From the NCBI RefSeq assembly GCF_040183065.1, contig NC_091130.1, positions 28,194,359-28,258,358 of the forward strand: a DNA stretch of 64,000 nt, given 5' to 3'. Below, piece after piece: positions 23,128 to 34,840 of this stretch (positions within the stretch are counted from its first letter, which is position 1; each line of letters begins with the position of its first letter). A program made the position numbers and the translations under genes. A model generated the notes under the pieces. The model was not told the origin of the DNA. It searched no databases and was given only the letters and a program-made list of their open reading frames with translations. Source of the stretch: Periplaneta americana. Taxonomy: Eukaryota; Arthropoda; Insecta; Blattodea; Blattidae.

Positions 23128-23719
23128 GTCTTACTAATAAAAACTCTATATATATATAGACGTTTACCTGTCTTATACCTATACAATGAGTAGCTCGTTT
23201 ATAAGTCGTGTGTAAATTCCTTACTAATAATCACTATATACGTCGTGTATAACAGTATAGCTACGTCATAGTTTCGTCAGTACTTCATTACGAAAGGTAA
23301 TACAATATCTGAGGTTCTCTATTCCATCCGGTAGAGCGCTCTAGTGTGCCGTGTCAAGTATCGATAGTACAACTGGCTCTGATCGATTACCACGCTATAT
23401 TTTGGTCAAAGAGTGCAAGCTACAGCAATATTATTCCAACTATTCTATGCTCTTTGGTTTGTTCTTCTATGGCTGCAAGGTAACCATCATCATAAAATGA
23501 CAGTCGATACGAACAGATGTTAGAGGGGCGGCCATTTTTTCTCTATATACAATGCTTAAAGAAAGGGTTTCGTGTATATAACTACTGCAAAGCAATTTCT
23601 ATTGTATAGTTACAGACTGTTTATGCATCCATCGCTTATGCATGGTTTATTAGTAACGTTTTGTGTCTCAAGTTTGCATAAGTCTCGAATAAAAACTATA
23701 CATGGTTTATTAGTAAGAC
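23128..23719. mobile_element. MITE with GTCTTACTAATAAA termini
   Basis: 23128-23141 and 23706-23719 are perfect 14-bp inverted repeats. Beyond them the arms keep partial complementarity (AAAACTCTATATA against TATAGTTTTTATTC). TA lies close to both ends. No coding sequence. Confidence 0.6.
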
Positions 23720-23922
23720 AGTATATGTAAAATATGGTTTATAAATATGGAATAAATACTACTACTACTATTTACATTTTATATTAATAGATTTATACAT
23801 ATAAACATTCTTTTGTTAATAGATGGAACAATTTACATGTTATACACATTTTCAGGAAAGTTTTAGCAATGTCAGAAGTATTTTGACATTTGAATAAACA
23901 TATATTTTCAAAATATTGAATA

Positions 23923-25014
23923 CTAGCCGTACCCGTGCGCTCCGCTGCACCTGTTAGAAATAAATATAAAGTAATTACATAATTAAAATAGGACGTTTGA
24001 TCCAGGGAACAACTTTTACAACAGCGCAAGATAATCTGCTTCGCTCATTACCCAATTTTTTTTTGCACTGCATTTATTGCATATATATTTTATGCATTTT
24101 AACACGATTAAATTGAGCATAGTTAAAATTTGAATTATAAAATAATGGATTGCTAAGCTAACGTACTATTACTGCATACTAAATCAATACACTCTCGTTG
24201 TTCGTTAATTCTCTGAGATTAAAATGAGTGTACATAAATATTATTTTAAGAAATACAGAAAACGAATGTACAAAATAGCCTATCAAATGTTCTGTGCATA
24301 AGAAGCTATTTTAATCTTACCTGTCCTCGATTTACTCAGACGTTACTGTAATAACATTATAGCATTACGTCCATCTAGAGAAACTACACTTTCCAAAGGT
24401 GAAATAATAATTAATTATACAAATCGGTTAATACACAGAAACATTCTCTGTAGGCTATGTTTAATAGCTTTCGATTGTTGATGTCCAAGGCCCCTGTTTC
24501 GATTGTTGTTGTCCAAGGCCCCTTATAGACGAAGTCATTTGTTCTTAATTCATTGCACCGTCTTAGATGGCGTTATTTTAATTTTAAAACTCATTTATCT
24601 CATTAAATATCACTCCTATCAAAATTTTGTAAATGATAAAACTTATCGGAAATCATTTTGAAAGAAACTTTTGTTATGTAACATTTTTCACAAAAATCAA
24701 TAATAAGCGAGATATTTAGATTTATTTAATTCAGGCCCCCTTATAACCCGCCTTCTAAATGAAGTATTTTGAATGCCATATAGCCTAAAATCTAAGTTAC
24801 AACGAACTTAATTTATATTCCAATTTTCATATAAATCGGTTCAGCCATTATCGCGTGAAAAGGTAACAAACATACAGACAGACATACAAACAAAAATTTC
24901 AAAAATGCGATTTTCGGTTTCAGGGTGGTTAATTATATATGTTAGGACCAATTATTTTTGAAAAATCGAAAATTGCCAGAAAAATTTCGGCTACAGATTT
25001 ATTATTAGTATAGA
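23923..25014 (-). mobile_element. Non-autonomous Helitron-like element, family 2, copy 3
   Basis: Same ends as copies 1 and 2: CTAGCCGTACCCGTGCGC after A23922 and GTATAGA before T25015. Relative to copy 2 it has an extra segment after GATCCAGGGAAC (about 24010-24215) and a short local duplication of TTTCGATTGTTG..CCAAGGCCCC near 24470-24520. Its TC end stands only 49 bp upstream of the last protease exon. Confidence 0.8.
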
Positions 25015-25063
25015 TTCGTATTTGTCTCCTGATGTCTGAATATAATCTCTTCTTATTTTGCAG

Positions 25064-25216
25064 GGGGATTCTGGCGGTCCACTGATTGCTGATGGTTACC
25101 AAGTGGGCATTGTCTCCTGGTCTGTGAAGCCATGCACCGTTGCTCCGTATCCAGGAGTATACACACAAGTGACATCATATATCGATTGGATCAAACAAAA
25201 CACCGATCGAACGTAA
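25064..25216 (+). CDS. S1 serine protease, terminal exon (catalytic Ser)
   Basis: 51 codons including the TAA stop, phase 0, after the acceptor TCTTATTTTGCAG. It begins [11 protein letters not shown] with catalytic Ser195. VSWSVKPC gives Ser214, Trp215 and Cys220, with Ser rather than Gly at 216, at the rim of the pocket. [17 protein letters not shown] is the standard C-terminal helix region with Gly226. With exons 1-4 the protein carries all six cysteines of the three core disulfides and the full triad. From His57 to the end the length is normal for the family. There is no C-terminal extension. Confidence 0.95.
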   Translation, partial: GDSGGPLIADGYQVGIVSWSVKPCTVAPYPGVYTQVTSYIDWIKQNTDRT

Positions 25217-25260
25217 ACAATTCATTTCATATAAATATGTAAATGTTATTTCTAAGTGTT

Positions 25261-25266
25261 AATAAA
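25261..25266 (+). promoter_or_regulatory. Polyadenylation signal of the protease gene
   Basis: AATAAA 45 bp after the stop codon, followed at a suitable distance by a T/G-rich stretch (TTATTTCTTTCTTGTAG). Confidence 0.75.
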
Positions 25267-25491
25267 GATCCGTTATTTCTTTCTTGTAGTTCAGAAGTTC
25301 ATCTTATATTCCCTGTTTAACGAAAAATCACAGATAGTTTGAGGTTACTGTTTCACTAATGGGTCTGAACAATTTATAGGAAATGTGCTACCTTTATCAA
25401 ATATAATTTATAAAGTTGTAAAATCACTGTTTTATCGTGAAATAAAACAATAAGTAATGTATTATGTCAGAACAGAGCATTAGTCTACAGT

Positions 25492-26596
25492 AATCTCACT
25501 AGAGGTTTTGATTTATCTAGAGAAAATCAAAACTCGAGTGGGATTTAATTGACTATTACACGATTAGAAGAAAGTATGTAAAGATTAGAAGTAACGAAGT
25601 ACTCCAATACGATAAAATATTAATTGACTTACGAAAATACAAAACTGTCTTCAAATTTGTACCATCTCAACATTATAAATATTACGCTAGTAGATGGCAG
25701 TAGTGTGTTATGAATAGCTGTTTTCTTATCAGTTGTGCCAACTATGGAATCTTCATTGAACTCTGTGGACGGTTACTGGTCAAGAAGGCTTTGTTGATTC
25801 AGTTTCATTTTTATTAAAACAGTTGCATTCCACTTCAATTATCCCGATTCCAGTAATCAACGTCACTTGACAGAGGATTTTCAATAAATCTTAGTATTAA
25901 ACAATCTCTGATACGTGACTATCCATAATATCATATAGCAGAAGCTATAACATAACCTAAATAATATAAACGAGTGTTGGAAAAGTTTTAATTAGGGATG
26001 ATGAAATAAAGAAGAAACATTTTAATTAACGGTGATGAAATAAAAAATAAACATAAATAATTTTAAAAGAAACAATGGTTTATTGAAAGTAGGTACAATT
26101 TTCAAATTTGAGTGTTTTAATGGTTGGTGGTTCAGTTGATGTTATATTGGACGTGTGCTTAAAACAAGTGAACTCGTTGATGTACATGGTGTATCCCTCA
26201 ACTTATTCAGGATTTCCGAATGGTGCTCTTCATTTATTTGTAAATAGGGTTTCAGGGAAGATGCATAGCTATGGCCAGTGATCTTTATTAATTCTTGTTC
26301 TTGAATGCCAATGTGAGTCATATTTGAAAGTGCTGTGCGTCGACTGGAGTGGTTTGTAATTTTCTGTTTTTTGACGTCCACACCAACGCAGTTTGAAATA
26401 TTGGCAAACAAAGACACAAATGCTAGGGTAGTGATAAAAATAAACAAATGCTAGGGACGCGATAAAATTAAACAAATGCTAGGGACGCGATAAAATTGTG
26501 CGATAAGCATCCATGATTGGTTGAAAGACGTCCTTTCGTACCGTTTTATTCGTCAAAAGTAGTGTGACATAGTAAAAGTGTAATAGTCAAATTAAA
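25492..26596 (-). mobile_element. Element with terminal hairpin and tyrosine-recombinase remnant
   Basis: A near-perfect hairpin (arms 25492-25514 and 25524-25545, core CACTAGAGGTTTTGATTT) stands at one end. Next to it TTTAATTGACTATTACAC (25544-25561) is inverted at 26578-26596 with one extra base. Between them lies the recombinase fragment described next. The unit looks like a Crypton- or DIRS-related element or a derivative of one; both limits are provisional. Confidence 0.5.
26142..26390 (-). pseudogene. Tyrosine recombinase C-terminal fragment (Crypton/DIRS-like)
   Basis: A minus-strand frame reads KKQKITNHSSRRTALSNM, then GIQEQELIKITGHSYASSL and KPYLQINEEHHSEILNKL. This is the catalytic half of a phage-integrase-type tyrosine recombinase: HxxR (HSSR), the Gly-His pair about 22 residues later, and the nucleophile Tyr nine residues after that. 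These enzymes cut and rejoin DNA through a covalent Tyr link. The N-terminal half and the first catalytic Arg are not found nearby, so this is a fragment. Similar domains occur in Cryptons, DIRS elements and some host proteins derived from them. Confidence 0.65.
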
Positions 26597-26599
26597 ATT

Positions 26600-27233
26600 C
26601 TGTCGCTGAAATTTTTACAAATTATTGATTTATTTGTAACTTGAATACCACATATTGTGTTAGACACACAATCGGATTGTATCTGCATGGTGAACATCAT
26701 AACAAACAACATACCACACAAGGGCTGTGGGATTTTATAAAAACCGCACATACGACAGATTATAAGTCCTGAAACGTGATTCTATTTATCGACGTGGAAG
26801 AGATCAGAAGAAAAACGAAAGGTCAGCATCAGAAGCGGAGCCTGTGGAATGACAAAGCTGGAGTGGATTTGGGGCTCGAACACAACAGGACTTGTCAACA
26901 GTCGCTAATACGCCTCAGATCCAAGGGATATGGTTATGGAAACCCAGTATTATGATAACACGTGTTCCGGATTTCACTTGTTTCACACGCCACTGACAAT
27001 TGTCAGTAAACACTTTCTCCCGCTTTGAGCAGCATTTCTAGGGAACATGCTTTTTAATACAATATCATGATGCTTTTTAAATGACTCTCTTGTCGACTGT
27101 AACATTTCATTATACTGTAAACTCTCCATTGTTCCGGTTCGAATTATGCGCTTTACAAATTTATCGTGGTTTAATCTCTGTCAAGTTTGGTCAAGAAAAA
27201 TACAAATAATCGCTGATTTTAAATAATTAAAGC

Positions 27234-27235
<2 letters not shown>
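26600..27235. other. Intergenic sequence, nothing recognised
   Basis: Between the recombinase element and the next microsatellite I see no coding similarity or repeat arms. Confidence 0.4.

Positions 27236-27292
<57 letters not shown>
27236..27292. repeat. (AAT)n microsatellite
   Basis: Uninterrupted AAT triplets directly before the non-LTR fragment. Confidence 0.92.
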
Positions 27293-27294
<2 letters not shown>

Positions 27295-27296
27295 GA

Positions 27297-27960
27297 AATA
27301 TAAAAATTGGAAATTTATCTTTCGAAGAGGTGGAGACGTTCAAATATCTGGGAGCCACACTAACAAATATAAATTATGCTCGGGAGGATATTAAACACAG
27401 AATAAATATGGGAAATGCCTGTTATTATTCGGTTGAGAAACTTTTATCATCCAGTCTGCTGTCGAAAAATCTGAAAGTTAGAATTTATAAAACAGGTGTA
27501 TTACCGGTTGTTCTGTATGGTTGTGAAACTAGGACACTCACTTTGAGAGAGGAACAGAGATTAAGGGTGTTTGAGAATAAGGTGCTTAGGAAAATATTTG
27601 CGGCTAAGAGGGATGAAGTTACAGGAGAATGGAGAAAGTTACACAACACAGAACTGCACGCATTGTATTCTTCACCTGACATAATTAGGAACATTAAATC
27701 CAGACGTTTGAGAGATGGGCAGGGCATTAGGCGCGTATGGGCTAATCCAGAAATGCATATAGAGTGTTAGTTGGGAGGCCGGAGGGAAAAAGACCTTTAG
27801 GAAGGCCGAGACGTAGATGGGAAGATAATATTAAAATGGATTTGAGGGAAGTGGGATATGATGATAAAGAATGGATATATCTTGCTCAGGATAGGGACCA
27901 ATGGCGGGCTTATGTGAGGGTGGCAATGAACCTCCGGGTTCCTTAAAAGCCAGTAAGTAA
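27297..27960 (+). pseudogene. Non-LTR retrotransposon, reverse transcriptase C-terminal region
   Basis: The frame from 27297 contains VETFKYLGATLTN (RT thumb), INMGNACYYSVEKLL, GVLPVVLYGCETRTLTLREE and RVFENKVLRKIFAAKRDE. Near 27712 the frame shifts. The rest (VGRPEGKRPLGRPRRRWED, then WRAYVRVAMNLRVP and a stop at 27944-27946) is in the next frame. YGCETWxL and GRPxxRWxDxI blocks mark RTE/CR1-like elements in many animals. The RT catalytic core and endonuclease are missing. Copies of the same family are at 10741-11150 and, as a 33-bp scrap, at about 46153-46185. Confidence 0.85.
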
Positions 27961-28102
27961 GTATTAATAATAATGATAATTATAATAATAAATATTATTA
28001 ATAATTTATTCTTGCTTTTTCGTTTACTTTTAATATGTTCCAAATGTAGTAAGTTCTTGTGTGATTTTAAATCTTTTTCTAATAGTCTGTTAGAAATGTT
28101 AA

Positions 28103-29078
<976 letters not shown>

Positions 29079-29197
29079 GGTAACGACCATAACATGTTGA
29101 CAATACCAGTTCTCGTCCGATCACTGAAGTCAAGCGACATTCGGCGTGGTCAGTACTTGGATGGGTGACCGCTTGGGAACACCTCGTGTCGTTGGCG
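29079..29197 (+). rRNA. 5S rRNA-like sequence (probably a pseudogene or 5S-derived repeat)
   Basis: About 119 bp, close to the 120-nt length of 5S rRNA. Recognisable parts in order: TAACGACCAT, GTTCTCGTCCGATCACTGAA, AAGTCAAGCGACATTCGG (A box region), GTCAGTACTTGGATGGGTGA and CCGCTTGGGAACACC (C box region), then GTTGGC at the 3' end pairing with the 5' strand. A T run at 29200-29205 could end RNA polymerase III transcription. Several substitutions from the usual animal sequence and its solitary position argue for a pseudogene or the head of a 5S-derived SINE. Confidence 0.8.
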
Positions 29198-29339
29198 TAC
29201 TTTTTAACCCGAATCACGTAAGTGAATAGGCATTATACACACACACTACCACAATAGCCGAACATAAAAAATGGCGGCAATTTTGTTGTAGTGATTACGG
29301 TTCATCAATGTAATCGCCGACGACGTAGTTTCCTGAGTT

Positions 29340-29836
29340 TCCGGATTGGAAAATTATAAGTAATTAGTAGTAGTTCGAAGCCAGTGAGGGCATTATTACT
29401 GAATTCGAGTCCCGTAAATCTATTTTATTATAAGTATAAGAAAATTATTGGAAAAATCTAAAAACTTTTATACACAATGCACCTCTTTCGATAAATAGCA
29501 GTCTGTAGCATAAACGAATTGCTGGGAAAAAATCTAAAAAACTAGTATGTATAATGCACCCCTTCCTTGAAATATCAGTTTGTAATCTGAACTCAGTGAA
29601 GGTATTATTTCCTGAGTTCGAGCTCCGTAAATGTATAATTCTTAATTATATGTACAAAAAACTGCTGAAAAAAATATAAAAACTTGTATAAACAATGCTC
29701 CTCTACCGTTAAATACCAGTCTGTAGTTTGAACCCAGTGAGGACATTATTTCCTGAGTTCGAGCCCAGTAAATGTGTTCTTTTTATAGGTATAACAAATT
29801 GCTACAGAAATCTTAATACTTTTGTACACAATGCAC
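29340..29836. repeat. 141-bp diverged tandem array
   Basis: The landmark CAGTGARG..ATTATT..TGAGTTCGAG recurs at 29381, 29592 and 29733. The last spacing is 141 bp; the first is 211, one and a half units, with a partial copy between. Each unit also holds a GAAAAAAATCTAAAAAC-like stretch and an AATGCACC stretch. Confidence 0.75.
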
Positions 29837-29872
<36 letters not shown>

Positions 29873-30025
29873 ACACTGTTAAAAATTACCTCTTTAAATA
29901 GTATTGCTGTCTGTAACTCTTTATACACCTAAGAAAATGTTATGTATGTTTCTACATTTGAGTGATGATAATACATTGTATTCTGGCCAACTTAATATTT
30001 ACGTTTGTCCTTCGGGCGAAAGTTT

Positions 30026-30343
<318 letters not shown>

Positions 30344-31359
30344 TCCCCCGCCCCCAGAAACTGAGTCTTGGATGGATTTCTTCAGATATGAATGTTGTAA
30401 CCACAGGCACGAAAATATTCAATGACACGTTCTTCGTCTTTGAATTCATCATACCTTTGTGAAATATTTTGCAGCCATATTTTTTATATTTTCGTTTTCG
30501 TGGTTCTTTTACTCTTCATCCTTGATCCAACTCCTGGATCATTGTGTCATCATCGGATTTAAATAATGTATGAGTTTGAATAGCTGGGTCTTTCTCATTT
30601 AACTTGAACCAAATCAAACTAAAATTAAAAAAAAAAAAATTAAATAGTTTAAAACCAATAATCCTTACACTGTGAAGATTCATAAGTCTTCAGGATGTCC
30701 AGTAGCAGTGCATTTTTTAAATGTAATCTTATGATTTTTAGCACTTATGTGAAATGTTTAACATCTTTACTGTCACATATGTTACCAATGATTAATGCAT
30801 AAATTTGCTAGACATTCAGTTTTCAACAACTGATGAACCTCCACTAGAAAAATTTTCTGAATAGGAAACATTTAATTAACGAACTTTCCTTAAATTATAA
30901 AATATGGATACAAAGGTATAAACGTAACGTATGTGACAGAGAAAGTAACTTATGTAACATTGAGCTTCCAGCCTGCATTTTGTGCTTAAAAATAATACAT
31001 TGGAATCGGTCAGTGGAATAAGGACCGAAGTCCAGGGAAGTAAATTTTTCAGGAGACGAAAAAAAACATCACATCTCCTAAATCATTAGACCAACACTAA
31101 CAAAAATTTGCACAGTTGTAGGTCATAGTGCACCACTCTGCCTGATAATGAACACTCACGTGTGAATTTAATAGTATGGGTAATAAATAGGATGATAAGT
31201 GGTGGACTTCGGTCCTTATTACATTGTTTTACTACGCAAGTGTAAAAGTCAAGCACAATAATCTGACATAGTGAATTTTATTTATTGAACGAGTTGTATT
31301 TTCAGAATACACACATCACTTGAGCTGTCTAGAAAAAAAGAAGGATATGACACCAATAT

Positions 31360-31380
31360 GAATAATAATAATAATATTAC

Positions 31381-31421
<41 letters not shown>
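31360..31421. repeat. (AAT)n microsatellite
   Basis: AAT triplets with one CTAAT variant. Confidence 0.88.
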
Positions 31422-31427
<6 letters not shown>

Positions 31428-31559
31428 ATAAAGGAACTATTTCAGTGTAATGAGAAACTGCCTTCTGTCCTTAGTCACTGCCAACATTCTGAGTTCTGCT
31501 ACCTTCCTCACCCTTAATACTCTGCAAGTACTGCTGTGCATTCTCTCATAGGTATTTCA

Positions 31560-32330
31560 GGAGTTTAGATACATAAATGGGAGGAGTGATAGTAGGAGGA
31601 AAAAGAATAAAGTGTATAAGATAGCAGAAGAGAAGATGATACTAAGGGATATGCTGCTGGAGCTAAATGACAGCTGTAAGCAGTATGGAATGAAGATAAA
31701 TGCCAACAAGACGAAGACCATGGTCATATGAAGAAAAGTAAAGAAGGTAAACTTGCGAATTCTAAATGAGGCAGTAGAGCAAGTGAACAGCTTCAAATAC
31801 TTGGGTTGTACTATAAGCAGTAACATGAGCTGCTGCCAAAAAGTCAAAAGGAGATTAGCAATGGCAAAGGAAGCTTTTTATGGAAAAAGGAGCATCTTCT
31901 GCGAACCTCTGGAGAAAGATCTAGGGAAGAGACTAGTGAATTGCTTTGTGTGGAGTGTAGCATTGTATGGGGCAGAAACATGGACATTACGACGAAGTCA
32001 AGAGAAGCGACTAGAAGCATTTGGATATGGAAAAGGATGGAGCATGTGAAATGGATAGAGAGAATAAGAAACGAAGCTGTGTTGGAAAGAATGAGTGAAG
32101 AAAGAATGATGTTGAAACTGATCAGAAAGAGAAAAAGTAATTGGCTGGTTCGCTGGTTGAGAAGAAACTGCCTTCTGAAAGATGCTCTGGAAGGAATGGT
32201 GAACGGGAGAAGAGTTTGAGGCAGAAGAAGATATCAGATGATAGACGACATTAAGATATATGGGTCATATGAAGAAACAAAGAGGAAGGCAGAAAATAGG
32301 AAAGACTGGAGAATGCTGGGTTTGCAGTGA
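31560..32330 (+). pseudogene. Second non-LTR family, reverse transcriptase C-terminal region, decayed
   Basis: Pieces in different frames: EEKMILRDMLLELNDSC and GMKINANKTKTMVI (palm/thumb), a stop, then QVNSFKYLGCTISSNMSC, VWSVALYGAETWTLRRSQ, and after a frameshift near 32030, HVKWIERIRNEAVLERMSEE and RRYQMIDDIK. The block order is that of LINE RT C-termini, but the sequence differs from the family at 27297-27960. Stops and frameshifts show it is dead. Confidence 0.8.
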
Positions 32331-32495
32331 AAAACCTGCCTTTGGGTAGAATACAACGAATGAATGAGTGAATAGGTATATCACGATCTTTGCTATTTTA
32401 ACGGCCCGTGATACAGCTGTGGTCCAGTGGTACATTGAGGTTGGGAGTCACGTTATTCTTAAGTAGACGGAAGTTGCTCATGACCATTCTGCTCA

Positions 32496-32732
32496 TTACT
32501 TTGCGACCTCTACCTGATGGTATGGGAAAATCTTGTATTTTGATACCTGAAACACTTCATCATTTTGAGATGCGCTTTTCTTGAAAAACTGTGTTAAATA
32601 CCCATCAAAGTCTTTGGAAACAGTGTGTGTCATTTCAAAAACTTGCAAGTGACGTTTAACAAGTTCAATCCATTCACTTGGGATATTCACTTTTCCACCT
32701 GTAGCGCCTCTATGGGACACTCTCCAAATCAT
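32496..32732 (-). pseudogene. Unclassified mobile-element protein remnant
   Basis: A 78-codon frame with RVSHRGATGGKVNIPSEWIE, then VFEMTHTVSKDFDGYLTQFF and KKSASQNDEVFQVSKYKIF. The mix of a small basic N-terminus, IPSEW and FKK resembles short uncharacterised arthropod proteins found next to DNA transposons, but I cannot name a family. It lies 185 bp inside the right end of the 31009-32942 element and may be the C-terminal end of its protein. No start or intact upstream frame was found. Confidence 0.35.
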
Positions 32733-34265
32733 ACTCGTAGCTCAGCCAATACAATAATGTCCGAAGTCCCGGACATCGGACTTTGTTCCATGGATTGACA
32801 TTTTTAAGCCGCTGTAATATAATTACGGGCATGGATATCGGTCATTTTAATAGTGCATAATGTGCGCCTTGCCTTTAAGAGTAAATTGCACTCAAAAAAA
32901 CATTTTCGGCAAAACTTGGACTTCGGCCCTTATTCCACTGACTGCTTCATTTAATCATTCAAATACAAATTCGCAAAATACTATACATGCAACAAAAAAA
33001 TGGTATGAAATAACCTAAAATAATGCTTAAACTCCTGAGAAGATAATATATAACATCACTTTTTAAGTACAATGTTTATGTTAAGTAAATCATTGTTTAA
33101 AGAGTTAATTACACAGTAAGCTGCAATAATTAGAAGAATAGGATAATTCCTACAGATTCAATCTGCTATCAAACCGATAAATTAAACAATTTACATATAA
33201 TTCTTCCAATAAAAGTCCATCATTAGTTCTGCCTGTTATTACTATTCAAAATAATAGACGAACTACTGAAGCACATCATCATTGTATCTAACTACAACCT
33301 ATAAGCCTTCCTCGATATTAGTATTTATTTCCAAGATTATATCTAAGATTACAAACTATAGTAACAAATATAATGAGTAATATAAAACACTTTAGTTTCT
33401 TAGTCACAATTAAAATTAAAATTATTAGATTATTTGGGATCGCTAATTTATATACAAGGCCCTGCATGGAATACGAATAAGCTAATATGAATATGCTATG
33501 TCACATAAATTACCATCAGTCACTTATGTTACCTTTCAGTAAGTAACTTCAGTGACCGTAATGTATGTGACATATTTAATTTAAAACGTTAAAGCGCATA
33601 ATCTAAAAACTGAATACCTTTCGAAATGTAGTTGGATGGAAGGTTTATGTATAAAGAATCACAGTTGCATAGTTTTTAAAATTGTGACCAACAATTTATT
33701 CTCGTAATTCTCGTAACTTAAGTGACATACAATTTACATACTCAAACTCAAACGCAGATAGTCAACACAATAAACTTCACAACACAATGTAACTATCCCA
33801 GTAGCGCCAAAACATAACGGAGAGATGTGTAGTTGTGTATTAAATTATAACAACCCGAGATATCTGTTATACATAATTAACTATATAGTAACATAAGTGG
33901 CACCACAAACTGGGGACAAAATAGAAAACTTGTAAAAACTTAATAAAACTGTTTAACGTAATAGTAATAATGAGTTTCTGAAGTTGCAGATCATATAAAC
34001 ATGTTTTCCAAATGAAAACAAATTTACAATCGCAAATTGCCTTCAATAAAATGTGCCAGGGACAGGTAAATTATGTGACATTTTTTTGTTTATTTTCAGT
34101 CAAAATGACAATATAGACCAATATATTTCTCCTTTTCATGTTGCAGAGCATTTTATGACATTATTGATCGTATTTAGTAAAGAATTAAACACGACAGAGA
34201 AATATTACAAATGTCAGCGTTAGGGGACATAGGCTGATCAAGTTAAATGAGAATCACCCAGCTAT

Positions 34266-34830
34266 ATTTGGTCGCCCTGTTTTGTGAACTCAGGTTTTCT
34301 TCTGCAAACCCAATATCCCTTGGTTCGATTGGCATTTCTGGAGTGAAGGTTGTAAATACTGTATAACATTAATGAATCAGTAGACTATATACGCATTCCT
34401 TTCACTTAGAATAATTTCTCCACGGTTATCCACTGAAAATGTTTACCTACAAAATATTCATCTAAACTTAGGAATTTTGAAATAAAAGTATCACCAGGGA
34501 AACGAATTTTGAATTGTTAAAGAAGAACTTCTAAATATTCATATACACTTAAACATTTAGGAATACAAACGTTACCACGGAAATGAATTGCTAAAAACAT
34601 ATTTTAATGTCGTCTTTTTTCTATTTGTATAACTATAGGTAATGTAATATAATACATTTAGAACATTTTGCTAACGAAAAAATATACATTAAAATTTATA
34701 AAAATATTTGTAAAAAACATATTGTACAATTTTGAGGGTAGAAGGTGCATGGAGTCTGTTAAAGAATAGATTGATTACAATAAATCGGACTCCTTTAACA
34801 ATATATAATTTTTATAATAAAATACAAATA
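34266..34830. other. Intergenic sequence, nothing recognised
   Basis: AT-rich sequence between two elements; may include the 3' untranslated region of the retroelement read on the minus strand from 35920. Confidence 0.35.
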
Positions 34831-34840
34831 AATTGAATAA

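Larger units (their letters stand above)
31009..32942. mobile_element. Inverted-repeat element with GTCAGTGGAATAAGG ends
   Basis: 31009-31034 and 32917-32942 are 26-bp inverted repeats with one mismatch (core GTCAGTGGAATAAGG). A third inverted copy of the inner 18 bp (TGGACTTCGGTCCTTATT) is at 31203-31220, so the left 210 bp is by itself a small MITE-like unit. The element contains a non-LTR fragment and an unclassified minus-strand frame (32496-32732). Confidence 0.65.
30581..34265. mobile_element. 3.7-kb inverted-repeat element with clustered TGTNACATA motifs
   Basis: 30581-30607 and 34239-34265 are inverted repeats, 25 of 27 identical (TAGCTGGGT..TTCTCATTTAACTTGA). Just inside both ends are many copies of TATGTNACA or its complement: for example TGTCACATATGTTACC (30771), GTATGTGACAG and CTTATGTAACAT near 30930-30960 on the left; TATGTCACATAA, CTTATGTTACC, GTATGTGACAT and TTATGTGACAT from 33498 to 34082 on the right. 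It encloses the element at 31009-32942. No transposase was recognised in its own sequence. Confidence 0.55.

Noticed and set aside
24929..25168. Minus-strand frame over the last protease exon
   Set aside because: It is the antisense shadow of the exon and the Helitron end.
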